A stretch of 38,115 nucleotides of DNA from Planctomycetaceae bacterium. Lineage in GTDB: Bacteria; Planctomycetota; Planctomycetia; Planctomycetales; Planctomycetaceae. Where the stretch lies: assembly GCA_029259845.1 (NCBI GenBank), contig JAJDEI010000088.1, forward strand, positions 1 through 38,115. The letters are read 5' to 3'. Numbering within the stretch: the first letter of the stretch is position 1; each line of letters begins with the position of its first letter. Position numbers and translations under genes: made by a program. Positions 17,335-25,109 of this stretch are shown here, in pieces. The notes beneath the pieces are model-generated. The model was not told the DNA's origin and searched no databases. It saw nothing but the letters and a program-made list of their open reading frames with translations.

Positions 17335-18621
17335 TCACTCGCACGGCATGAGCCGCGCCTTATCGGAGATGTCCTTGCGACACCAGGCACCATCCCAGCG
17401 AATGCACTTCACCGCCTCGTACGCCCGTTTCTTGGCAGCACCGATGTTCGTCCCCAAACCGGTCACCCCCAGCACGCGGCCGCCGTCGGTGACGATCTGA
17501 TCGCCATGGCGAACGGTCCCGGCATGAAAGACCTTCGTATCGGCCAACTTGGCTGCGTCTTCCAATCCGCGAATCGGCAGCCCTTTCTTGTAGGACCCAG
17601 GATACCCCTCCGAGGCCATGACGACGCACACGGCGGGCCGTTCGTCCCATTCCAGTTCGGGGAAATCCGACAAACGGCCCTTGGCAGCCGCTTGCAGCAG
17701 TTCGAACAGGTCGGTCTTCAATCGCATCAGCACCGGCTGCGCTTCCGGATCGCCGAATCGTACGTTGAACTCCAGCACCTTCGGGCCTTGTGCAGTCAGC
17801 ATGACGCCCGCGTACAACACGCCGCGAAATTCGGTTCCCCGTTTTCGCATCGTGTGGACCGAGGGGATCAGGATTTTCTGAATGATCTCGTCCATCAATT
17901 CGCCGGTGGCGACCGGCGCCGGGCTGTAGGCCCCCATGCCGCCCGTGTTGGGGCCCTCATCGCCGTCACGCGCCGCCTTGTGGTCCTGCGAAGTCTCCAA
18001 CGTGACGATCGTGCGGCCATCCACCAATGCGAGGATGCTTACCTCCTGCCCCACGAGCCGTTCTTCGATGAGGATTCTCTTTCCCGCGTCCCCAAAGGCT
18101 CCGTGGACCATCGCATCGCGAATCGCATGAATCGCCTCGCCTTTGGTGCTGCAGACCGTGACTCCTTTTCCCGCAGCCAATCCGTCCGCCTTGACGACGA
18201 ACAGGCCGGTTTCGCGCTCGTTCACAAACCGGACCGCTTCTTCCGAATCGTCGAACACCCAGAAGTCGGCCGTTGGCACATTCGCCTGCCGCATCAGCTC
18301 CTTGGCGTAGACCTTGCTGCCCTCCAACTGGGCTGCTGCCTGCGAAGGGCCAAAGATCGGCAGACCGGCTGCCTGAAACGCATCGACAATCCCGGCGACG
18401 AGCGGAACTTCCGGCCCGACCACAGTCAACGCGATCTTCTCGGCTTCCGCGAACTTCACCAGACGCCCGATATCGTCGGCCGCAATGTCGACGTTCGTCC
18501 CGTCCTGCTCGGTCCCGGCGTTACCCGGGGCGCAAAACACGCGACTGACTTGGGGAGACTGGGCCAGCTTCCACGTCAGCACATGCTCGCGGCCCCCCTG
18601 GCCCACGACCAACACCTGCAT
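17335..18621 (-). CDS. purD: Phosphoribosylamine-glycine ligase
   Basis: The 428-residue GAR synthetase joins phosphoribosylamine and glycine using ATP in purine synthesis (cytoplasm). The start MQVLVVGQGGREHVL, the ATP-grasp region with KADGLAAGKGV, GGMGAYSPAP and the C-terminal EFNVRFGDPEAQPVL are diagnostic. The ATG at 18621 matches the family N-terminus; the frame is open 49 codons upstream, but that part has no homology. hpt, another purine gene, lies upstream on the same strand, though about 540 bases away. The stop codon lies inside the target duplication of a transposed palindromic element. Confidence 0.96.
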   Translation of the reverse strand: MQVLVVGQGGREHVLTWKLAQSPQVSRVFCAPGNAGTEQDGTNVDIAADDIGRLVKFAEAEKIALTVVGPEVPLVAGIVDAFQAAGLPIFGPSQAAAQLEGSKVYAKELMRQANVPTADFWVFDDSEEAVRFVNERETGLFVVKADGLAAGKGVTVCSTKGEAIHAIRDAMVHGAFGDAGKRILIEERLVGQEVSILALVDGRTIVTLETSQDHKAARDGDEGPNTGGMGAYSPAPVATGELMDEIIQKILIPSVHTMRKRGTEFRGVLYAGVMLTAQGPKVLEFNVRFGDPEAQPVLMRLKTDLFELLQAAAKGRLSDFPELEWDERPAVCVVMASEGYPGSYKKGLPIRGLEDAAKLADTKVFHAGTVRHGDQIVTDGGRVLGVTGLGTNIGAAKKRAYEAVKCIRWDGAWCRKDISDKARLMPCE

Positions 18622-18824
18622 GAGTGCACCATCCGTATGACTGCGGCACGCGCAACATGGCGCGCAGCCGACGATTGACTGATTCTCCCTCGTGGACCCG
18701 TTTGCCTGCGGGACGAAAGACCGTGTGAAAAAAGGCCCTTTCTCTCCGAAGCAGGGGCGGTCCGACAAACCGAAAACCTACCCCGCATCTCGAACCGTCC
18801 AACCGGCTCACGACGGCTTCTCCA

Positions 18825-18853
18825 ATTATAGCAGCCCCCCGCGAAGACGTGTA
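18825..18853 (-). promoter_or_regulatory. Possible sigma70-type promoter for purD
   Basis: On the minus strand a perfect TATAAT (18825-18830) is preceded after 17 bases by TACACG (18848-18853), a poor -35. It would give a roughly 200-base leader before purD. The exact -10 is unusual in this GC-rich DNA, but the weak -35 keeps this tentative. Confidence 0.35.
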
Positions 18854-18976
18854 CCAGTACGGCACCTCGCATCCGCAGATGGGTGCAGCCGCTGGTTCGT
18901 GTCCGAGTGGCAGGGTGACCGGGTGACGAGGCCATCAGAGCCCGGCGGGTGTGATTTTTTCCCACCGCGCGACCAA

Positions 18977-19069
18977 ACACCCGGTGTCTCGAACCAGCAA
19001 GGACGCGAAGTGCCTCATTCTTGGGGCTCATGTCCTCAACGTTTCTCGATACCATGAGACGCCGGGTGT
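18977..19069. repeat. Inverted repeat between purD and hpt
   Basis: ACACCCGGTGTCTC (18977-18990) and the complement of ACACCCGGCGTCTC (19056-19069) form a 14-bp arm pair with one mismatch around a 65-base loop that contains a smaller AGGAC/GTCCT pair. It sits just downstream of hpt and could be a transcript-end structure or another miniature element. Just beyond it, 18909-18932 is a GGGTGAC-type low-complexity tract. Confidence 0.5.
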
Positions 19070-19164
19070 TTTCCCCGAAAAACTCACAACCTCTCGGGGC
19101 TCTGATTTCGGAAAACGATTTCGGTCTCCATTTCGCATGGCGGATCTCTCCAGCGAATTCGACA

Positions 19165-19737
19165 CTATGCTTCGTGGCCGCCCCCAAGCACGCCGATGTA
19201 GGGCAGGTGCCGGAATTCGTCGTTGAAATCGAGGCCGTAGCCGACGACGAATTCGTCGGGGATCAGAAAACAGTGGTAGTCCGGTTCGATGTCGACGGTG
19301 CTGCGAACCTTCTTCCAAAGGAGCACGGCACTCTTGACGCTGCGGGGCTCAAATGCCTGCAGCCGGCTGAGCAGGCCTTGCATCGTCCTGCCGGTGTCAA
19401 AAATGTCATCGACCAACAGCACATGCCTGTCGGAGACGTCAGGGACCAGGATCGTATTGATGTGCAGTTCTCCCGGACGGGTCGCCTCGCCCCGGTAACT
19501 GGAAGCCTGGATCAGCCCCACTTTGAGCGGCAGTTCAATTTGGCGGATGAGATCAGTGACCAGCATGATGCTGCCGGTCAGCACGCCGAGGATCGTCAGC
19601 GGCTTGCCCGCGTATTCCTGAGAGATCTGCTGTCCCAGCTGGCGGACCGCTTCCTGAATCTGGGCCTCACTAATCAACGACCGCACCGGACCGGGCGCTT
19701 CTGAGAAGGGGGTGGCGGGCGGCTTTCGGGCAGTCAT
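19165..19737 (-). CDS. hpt: Hypoxanthine phosphoribosyltransferase
   Basis: The 190-residue enzyme salvages hypoxanthine/guanine to IMP/GMP using PRPP. The PRPP loop VLLVDDIFDTGRTM, the SSYRGEAT loop, and the C-terminal DEFVVGYGLDFNDEFRHLPYIG are typical of bacterial HPRT. The ATG at 19737 gives normal family length; 52 upstream codons remain open but show no homology and run into the promoter of the divergent gene. The Shine-Dalgarno is weak. It is transcribed toward purD and divergent from the two-TM protein gene at 19918. Confidence 0.95.
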   Translation of the reverse strand: MTARKPPATPFSEAPGPVRSLISEAQIQEAVRQLGQQISQEYAGKPLTILGVLTGSIMLVTDLIRQIELPLKVGLIQASSYRGEATRPGELHINTILVPDVSDRHVLLVDDIFDTGRTMQGLLSRLQAFEPRSVKSAVLLWKKVRSTVDIEPDYHCFLIPDEFVVGYGLDFNDEFRHLPYIGVLGGGHEA

Positions 19738-19837
19738 CAGGTATCTCGCAGAAAAGTGATTACGTTTCCAGACCGACGTCAGGCCGTCCCTCCCATTTGA
19801 CCAATCGGCTGCCCCGGGCTCAATTCTGACGCGGTTC

Positions 19838-19865
19838 TGGACAAGGTGCCGCGCCGTGGTATCAT
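19838..19865 (+). promoter_or_regulatory. Probable promoter of the two-TM protein gene
   Basis: TGGACA (19838-19843, 5/6 to consensus) and TATCAT (19860-19865, 5/6) are separated by 16 bases. This puts the transcript start about 45 bases before the ATG at 19918. It lies in the divergent spacer with hpt. Confidence 0.5.
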
Positions 19866-19917
19866 GGGGGCCGATTCCGTACTGCGGCGGCATGGTCGTT
19901 CTTCAAAGGAAGCCTCC

Positions 19918-20334
19918 ATGTGGAAGAACATGAAGTTCAAGTCCGACAGGGGCTCGGGGTCTTATCTCGCGGCCTACTTCGTGCTCACAGTGGGCATGGT
20001 CGTGTGCTCGACGTTCGTGTTGCTCTCGTACCCCGGCAGCCCGGAGGTCGCGTGGTCCGTGCTGGGAATCCTGGCCGCTTTGGGATTGGTCTCCCTGATC
20101 CTCAGGCGGACGGAACTGCCCTCCGCGACATTGATGGGCATCTTCGGCTCCCGCAGGCGCGAGCTTTCCGACGACTATGTCCCCGAGCGACGCCGTCCCA
20201 AGTCGCTCAAGTTCGGCACGAACGCCCCGCCCAGCGTCGAAGACGTCCGCGAGGCAGCCGACGGACCGAAAAACTGGGTCCCCTCCAGCCCCGCCAGCGG
20301 TCGTCTCCCAGTCCGCAAACGCCGTCGGCGCTAG
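19918..20334 (+). CDS. Two-TM membrane protein, unknown function
   Basis: The 138-residue protein has a basic N-terminus, two hydrophobic helices (about 17-39 and 45-64) and a long cytoplasmic, Arg/Pro-rich tail ending in RKRRRR. AAAGGA lies eight bases before the ATG, which fixes the start. I do not recognise the family. It is transcribed alone from a plausible promoter, divergent from hpt. Confidence 0.75.
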   Translation: MWKNMKFKSDRGSGSYLAAYFVLTVGMVVCSTFVLLSYPGSPEVAWSVLGILAALGLVSLILRRTELPSATLMGIFGSRRRELSDDYVPERRRPKSLKFGTNAPPSVEDVREAADGPKNWVPSSPASGRLPVRKRRRR

Positions 20335-20379
20335 TGGTCCGACGTGTCGGCGGCTTCCATCACGAGCCGAGGCAGCGGA

Positions 20380-20520
20380 GGGTGGCTGGGGCGCTCTGGC
20401 GCAGGGGCGGCCTTTCACGCTCGTTTTCTGGGGCTGTGTGCGATCCAGGGAACTCGCCCATCGCCCCAGTGGCGAAACGCTCTCGACAATTGCGCGACCC
20501 GAATCTCGCCCCAGCCACCC
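20380..20520. repeat. Inverted-repeat element
   Basis: GGGTGGCTGGGGCG (20380-20393) and its exact complement (20507-20520) bracket about 110 bases. The left arm plus the next four bases also occurs at 11629-11646, and the arm resembles the 17-bp arm at 3442-3458. It lies between two convergent genes, so it could also end both transcripts, though there is no T-run. Confidence 0.55.
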
Positions 20521-20550
20521 TGAGAGCGGGAAGTTCATTCGGGCACGTTC

Positions 20551-22350
20551 CTAGGCAGTCCGGGGTGTCGGTTCCAGCGATGACTCGACGCTGCGGCTCA
20601 CGCAGCCTTCGTTGGCTTGGGTGACGGTTGCGGCGAAGTCGGCCAGATAGCCGCGGGGATGGGACCGTGACGGGAACGGTGACGACCGCTGCCAGTTGGC
20701 TTTTCGCTCGGCCAGCGCAGCATCGTCAACGTGCAACGTGATCGTGCCGGCGAGCAGGTCGAAGCTGATTTCGTCGCCGTCTTCCACGAAGGCGATCGGG
20801 CCGCCGACGACCGCTTCCGGGGCACAGTGAACGCCGATGGCACCGTGGCTCACGCCACTCACGCGGGTGTCGGACAGGAAGGCGACCTTGCCGTCCAGCT
20901 CCGGCGTGGCGAGCGCCGCCGTCGCGACGAGCACCTCCGGCATCCCGCTAGCGACCGGACCGAGGTTCCGCAGCACGATGATGTGCCCCGGTTGAATGCT
21001 CTTGTCTTCGACCGCCGCGACCACGCCGCGGACGTCCTCAAAGCAAACCGCCGTCCCGCGAAACGCGGAGTCCTTCATGCTCGAGACCTTGTACACGACG
21101 CCGTCCGGGGCCAGATTGCCGAAGCAGATTTGCATGTCCGCATGCGGCTTGTAAGGAGCATGGGGCGGAGCAATAAGGTCGTCCTCGTCGCTGGGCGACG
21201 GACTGTTAGCTGTTGGCTGTTGGCTGGCCGCTGCCCCCTGCTCTCCGGTCCCTGCCCCCTGCTCCCCGACGGCAACATCCGGCACGTCGGCGAGATTTTC
21301 TGCGTGCGTCTTGCCGGTGGCGGTGAGGCATTCTCCGTTGAGGATGCCGATTTTCATGAGATGTTTGAGCAGCAGGGGCGTCCCGCCCAGATGGTGCAGG
21401 TCGTACATGGTCTTTCGGCCGCGGGGGGCGAAACTGCAGTAGACCGGCGTCTCGCGGAGGATCGGCTGCATGTCCCGGAGCGTGAAGTCGACGTCGGCTT
21501 CGCGGGCGAGGGCCAGCAGGTGCAGGATTCCGTTCGTCGATCCGCCCGCAGCCGCAATGACGGCAGTCGCATTGGCGAAGGCGTCGCGGGTGAGGATGTC
21601 GCGGGGCCGCAGGTTTTGTTCGAGGACCAGCCGCAGCGCGGCTCCGACCTTTCGGCATTCTTCGAGCTTGGCGTCTCCCTCGGCGGGGATGGAACTGCTG
21701 AACGGGAGCATGATACCGAGCGCCTCACAGGCGATGCCCCAGGTGTTGAATGACGCTGCGATGCCGCAGCCGCCGGCACCGGGACACGCCGTGCGGAGGA
21801 TTTCGTCCGCCTCTTCGTGTGTCATGGCTCCCACCGCCGCGGCCGCCTGGGCGTCGTAGACGTCAGAAATCGAGATGTCCTGCCCCCGATGGCAGCCCGG
21901 TTTGATGCTGCCGCCGGAGACGATCAGTCCCGGAAAGTTGAGCCTGGCAAGAGCCATCGCGAAGCCGGGGCCGTTTTTGTCGCAGCAGTGCAGGCCGACC
22001 ATTGCATCGTAGCCGTGCGCACCGACGACCATCTCCGCACAGTTGGCGATGATGTTGCGGGACGGCAGCGACGCATTGCCGCCCTGCTGTCCCTGCGTGA
22101 TATTGTCGCTCACGCCGGGCGTGCCGAACGCGAAACCGATTAGCCCCGCATCCCGGCAACCGGCGACGATCTCCTGTCCGAGCCGGTACGCATGCTGGTT
22201 GCACAGGTTCCCCTCCAGCAACGGCACCCCGACGCCCACTTGCGGACGGTCGAAGTCTTCAGGCGTAAATCCAAGCCCGTAATAGAAGGCGGTCACGCCC
22301 CGCTGCCATCCATGCGTAAGGTTGCGGCTGTTCCAGTTGAGGTCGGTCAT
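20551..22350 (-). CDS. IlvD/Edd-family dehydratase paralogue
   Basis: The 599-residue protein belongs to the dihydroxy-acid/phosphogluconate/sugar-acid dehydratase family. The iron-sulfur cysteines are kept: C50 (GNLCNQH), C122 or C123 (LHCCDKNGPG) and C195 (CPGAGGCGIAASFNTW). It differs from the ilvD at 12379 in these contexts (LHCCDKNGPG instead of PGCDKNMPG), so its substrate may be a sugar acid or a different dihydroxy acid rather than the IlvD substrate. Residues about 360-392 are a Gln/Gly/Ser/Pro low-complexity insert (GEQGAGTGEQGAAASQQP) coded by a repetitive tract at about 21183-21273 and absent from the other paralogue. No Shine-Dalgarno is visible; it lies 70 bases downstream of the DUF2079 gene. 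Confidence 0.85.
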   Translation of the reverse strand: MTDLNWNSRNLTHGWQRGVTAFYYGLGFTPEDFDRPQVGVGVPLLEGNLCNQHAYRLGQEIVAGCRDAGLIGFAFGTPGVSDNITQGQQGGNASLPSRNIIANCAEMVVGAHGYDAMVGLHCCDKNGPGFAMALARLNFPGLIVSGGSIKPGCHRGQDISISDVYDAQAAAAVGAMTHEEADEILRTACPGAGGCGIAASFNTWGIACEALGIMLPFSSSIPAEGDAKLEECRKVGAALRLVLEQNLRPRDILTRDAFANATAVIAAAGGSTNGILHLLALAREADVDFTLRDMQPILRETPVYCSFAPRGRKTMYDLHHLGGTPLLLKHLMKIGILNGECLTATGKTHAENLADVPDVAVGEQGAGTGEQGAAASQQPTANSPSPSDEDDLIAPPHAPYKPHADMQICFGNLAPDGVVYKVSSMKDSAFRGTAVCFEDVRGVVAAVEDKSIQPGHIIVLRNLGPVASGMPEVLVATAALATPELDGKVAFLSDTRVSGVSHGAIGVHCAPEAVVGGPIAFVEDGDEISFDLLAGTITLHVDDAALAERKANWQRSSPFPSRSHPRGYLADFAATVTQANEGCVSRSVESSLEPTPRTA

Positions 22351-22363
22351 GGTCAGGGGGCGG

Positions 22364-22442
22364 CGATCAGGGAGCGGGGATCAGGGGACGAATAGTTTGG
22401 TGGAATCCAGTACTCAGTACTCAGTGCCTGGTACTCTGCACC
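22364..22442. repeat. Low-complexity tracts between DUF2079 and dehydratase genes
   Basis: GATCAGGGAGCGGGGATCAG-type repetition at about 22364-22387 and AGTACTCAGTACTCAG-type repetition at 22409-22442. The second tract includes the last codons and the TGA stop of the DUF2079 gene. It resembles the tract inserted inside the dehydratase at about 21183-21273. Confidence 0.5.
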
Positions 22443-24751
22443 TGTCGGCGTTTGAGCACGATGAAATACCCGTCGGTTTCATCAGGGAGCAGTTCCCAAT
22501 CGTTGGGGTGTTCGCGGAGTTCACGGATGTCTTCGGGGCGTTTGATCGTACTGTAAGGATGCTGCGTGTCGATGACGATGTAGTCGGTGTCGTCGGGGAC
22601 TCGGTGCTCGTAGCCGGCGACTTCGCGGAGATAACCGCTGTAGTCGTAGGAGCGTTGGTAGTGAGTGTAACGTGGATGGACGAAGTCTGTGGAGGCCACG
22701 CGGGCGTCGGGGGGAATGAGCGACTCGATTTTCGCAAACTGCCGGGCGCGCTCACCGGGCACAAACAGCCGCCCCCAATAGGTCGCGCGGCCCGAATCCC
22801 AGAACGGGATCGACAACGGATGAAACGAAACGACCGCGCCGGTGAACAACGCACAGAAACAGGCAAATCGTGCGATCGGCAGCACACGCTCCCTTCCCTT
22901 CCGGATGAGGCGCCCCCTGTTGGGAAGACCGGCTGCCGCGGCCCACAGGACGATCGGCACCAGCGGTGCGTGAAAATGATGAACCGGCGCGGGCGTCGTT
23001 TGGGCGATCTCATTCAGACAGAGCAGCACGAACAGCGGTGCGCCGACGAGCAGTCGCGTGGGAGAAAGCAGCGGCGTGCCTCCCAGCGGCACGAGCAGCC
23101 GCAGGGCATAGACGATCGTCCCCGCCGTCAGCAGTTCCCCCAGCAGCAGCCCCGGCTGCGTCAGCATGTTGCCGACGATCTCCGTCGGCGTCTCCCCAAA
23201 GCGGCTGAAGTACCGCGCATAGTGCACCGTCTCCCCGCCCCGGAACCACGGGATCAGCACCTTTACCGCCAGCAGCAGATAGAGCGTCACCAGCACGGCG
23301 GTCGCCGCGCCATAGGCCATGCCCCGCGTTCGCAACGCAGCATCAGTGCCAAAAACGCCATCAGCGCTCAGAGCGCCGCCAGAGCCCAGAGCGTTAGCGA
23401 CGGGTCCCTTCCGCGTCGTCGTCGTTCCCAAAACGCCCGCCGATGCTGTCCCCGAAGGACCCGGCGCTAACGCTTCGGGCTCTGTGGTTTGCTGCGACCG
23501 CGACAGTTCGCGCTGCGGCTTCGGTTCTTGTGAACGTGCAGGCGAAGGACCCGGCGCTAACGCTTTGGGCTCTGTGAGGCGTTGCGACCGCCAGGTTGTT
23601 AGGAACAGCCACAGGCCCAGCGGGGCAATGACAATCGCGAAGTCCTCCTTCGCCGTCAGCGTGGCGACGAACAACAGCGCCATCGTGCGGAACCGCCTCC
23701 GCTCCATCTGGTCGATGGCCAGCATTAACAGCGGCACGCCGAAGCTGATCGGACGGAACGTCTTGAAGTCGATGGCGATGTCCAGGTACTGCAACGGGAA
23801 ATAGAGCAGCGTGGCGAAGGACATCCATAGGGCGGCTCGATCCGACCGCGTGTGACGCCGCGCGATCCAATACACCGGAAGGGCCGTCAACGCCAATGCG
23901 AATGACTCGCAACCTTCAAGCAACAAATGCGACGGCCACAAGACGTACAGCGGAATCAAAGCGAGATGAATGAACTGAATGTGCTCGCCCAGAAACAGAC
24001 CCTGGTCGAGATAGCTGCGAAAACCTTTCCCGTGCAGCACGTTCCACAGATGCTCCTCGTACATGGCCGAATCGCCATGCGGCACGAGCAGCCCCCGATA
24101 CATCTGCCAGTTCATGGCCGTGTAGACGACCGTGTAAAGAGCGATGCCGGCCAACACCCACCACAAGCCGCGGCGAGACGCCTGCCGACCGACGTTTTCG
24201 GATGTCTCGGACAGGGAGCGATTCGAGATCGCAGTGGATGGACGGCAAAGCCTCCATGTTGACGCGACCCACCCGGCTGCTGCAACGGCCCACCAGAGGT
24301 CCACAACCGCATCGACGAACAGGACGGTTTTCATGCTGTCGAGGGCGATTGCCGTTATCCAAACCAGAAACCACAGACCGGCGACACTCGCCCAGCGGCC
24401 TGTGTTGACAGCGGCAACGGTGAGGGCCTCGCGCAGCGGCTTCCCGCTCAGGGCGCGGCTCAGAAATGCGCTGCCGAACCAGCCCGCCAGCATCATGCCG
24501 CCCACGGCAGCCGCAATCGGCACAAAAGGGACTGCCCCCAGCAGAACCGTCTGCCCCCGGAGCCTCACCTCGCCGCCGATCAACTCGAACAGCGACCGCC
24601 GCAGGTCGTGACTGACAAACGTCGCCGCGAGGTCAGCGTGCTCCAGCACCGTGACGACGGCGATCGAGGCGGTCGCCCATCCGGCAACGAGCCAGCCGGC
24701 TGCGGCGACCGCAGGAAACGAAGTCTGGGGCGATCGATCGGCGGCTGTCAT
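22421..24751 (-). CDS. DUF2079 family polytopic membrane protein
   Basis: The 776-residue protein has a dozen or so hydrophobic segments and the DUF2079 core at about residues 205-390 (HGDSAMYEEHLWNVLHGKGF and GEHIQFIHLALIPLYVLWPS), then a soluble C-terminal part with ARVASTDFVHPRYTHYQRSY and DYIVIDTQHP. DUF2079 proteins are related to membrane glycosyltransferases of the GT-C type, but no activity is established. Residues about 388-476, between two membrane helices, are a repetitive Pro/Ala/Thr-rich insert coded by REP-like repeats. The gene precedes the dehydratase paralogue by 70 bases; a functional link is not evident. Confidence 0.8.
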   Translation of the reverse strand: MTAADRSPQTSFPAVAAAGWLVAGWATASIAVVTVLEHADLAATFVSHDLRRSLFELIGGEVRLRGQTVLLGAVPFVPIAAAVGGMMLAGWFGSAFLSRALSGKPLREALTVAAVNTGRWASVAGLWFLVWITAIALDSMKTVLFVDAVVDLWWAVAAAGWVASTWRLCRPSTAISNRSLSETSENVGRQASRRGLWWVLAGIALYTVVYTAMNWQMYRGLLVPHGDSAMYEEHLWNVLHGKGFRSYLDQGLFLGEHIQFIHLALIPLYVLWPSHLLLEGCESFALALTALPVYWIARRHTRSDRAALWMSFATLLYFPLQYLDIAIDFKTFRPISFGVPLLMLAIDQMERRRFRTMALLFVATLTAKEDFAIVIAPLGLWLFLTTWRSQRLTEPKALAPGPSPARSQEPKPQRELSRSQQTTEPEALAPGPSGTASAGVLGTTTTRKGPVANALGSGGALSADGVFGTDAALRTRGMAYGAATAVLVTLYLLLAVKVLIPWFRGGETVHYARYFSRFGETPTEIVGNMLTQPGLLLGELLTAGTIVYALRLLVPLGGTPLLSPTRLLVGAPLFVLLCLNEIAQTTPAPVHHFHAPLVPIVLWAAAAGLPNRGRLIRKGRERVLPIARFACFCALFTGAVVSFHPLSIPFWDSGRATYWGRLFVPGERARQFAKIESLIPPDARVASTDFVHPRYTHYQRSYDYSGYLREVAGYEHRVPDDTDYIVIDTQHPYSTIKRPEDIRELREHPNDWELLPDETDGYFIVLKRRQVQSTRH
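23381..23576. repeat. REP-like repeats inside the DUF2079 coding sequence
   Basis: A 34-bp direct repeat at 23453-23486 and 23543-23576 differs at one base (core CCGGCGCTAACGCTTCGGGC), and a third, inverted and diverged copy lies at 23381-23411. Each core resembles intergenic hairpins such as 32541-32562. In the protein the two direct copies read EPEALAPGPS and EPKALAPGPS. They lie in frame in a loop between membrane helices. Confidence 0.7.
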
Positions 24752-24842
24752 GTTTGAGAGAAGCAGATTGGGGCGGACGAGCCGATCATAGCACGCCTCG
24801 CAACATCCGGCACGACCGGCTCCGCGAATCGCCCTGAACAGT

Positions 24843-24997
24843 CAGAGCCAACGTTGTGTTGAAATCGGGTCATCGCACCAACGTCGGCCGTCGCCGGTGG
24901 CTCCGGCCACACACCCATCAATTATTCCACTGACCCCGTAGGCAACGCCGACGGTGAACCGTCGACAATCTCCAACGTGAAATACACGGTTGCCCTG
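24843..24997. mobile_element. 155-bp MITE-like element, family A copy 2, with 10-bp target duplication
   Basis: It aligns over its whole length with 8630-8786. Exact copies of CCTGAACAGT flank it at 24833-24842 and 24998-25007, the expected trace of transposition. The ends are CAGAGCCAACG and the complement of CAGGGCAACCG. It lies about 110 bases upstream of the secreted-protein gene that starts the CsgG cluster and could carry or displace its promoter. The frame across it encodes no plausible protein. Confidence 0.85.
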
Positions 24998-25076
24998 CCT
25001 GAACAGTGCGGGGACCGGGCGAATCTGATAGGATTGCCTGACTGACGATCGTCGTTGGCATACGCACGACGTCTGT

Positions 25077-25098
25077 CTCCCCTTGGGCGAAAGGGAGG
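25077..25098 (+). promoter_or_regulatory. Hairpin overlapping the ribosome binding site of the next gene
   Basis: CTCCCCTT (25077-25084) can pair with AAAGGGAG (25090-25097) with one mismatch around a 5-base loop. The right arm contains most of the GGAGG Shine-Dalgarno, so folding would hide it. Whether this regulates translation is an inference. Confidence 0.35.
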
Positions 25099-25109
25099 TT
25101 AGAAACGAT

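Noticed and set aside
15685-18678. Long plus-strand frames opposite the AAA ATPase (434 codons) and purD (453 codons)
   Set aside because: Both are antisense to strongly conserved enzymes and lack protein-like patterns.
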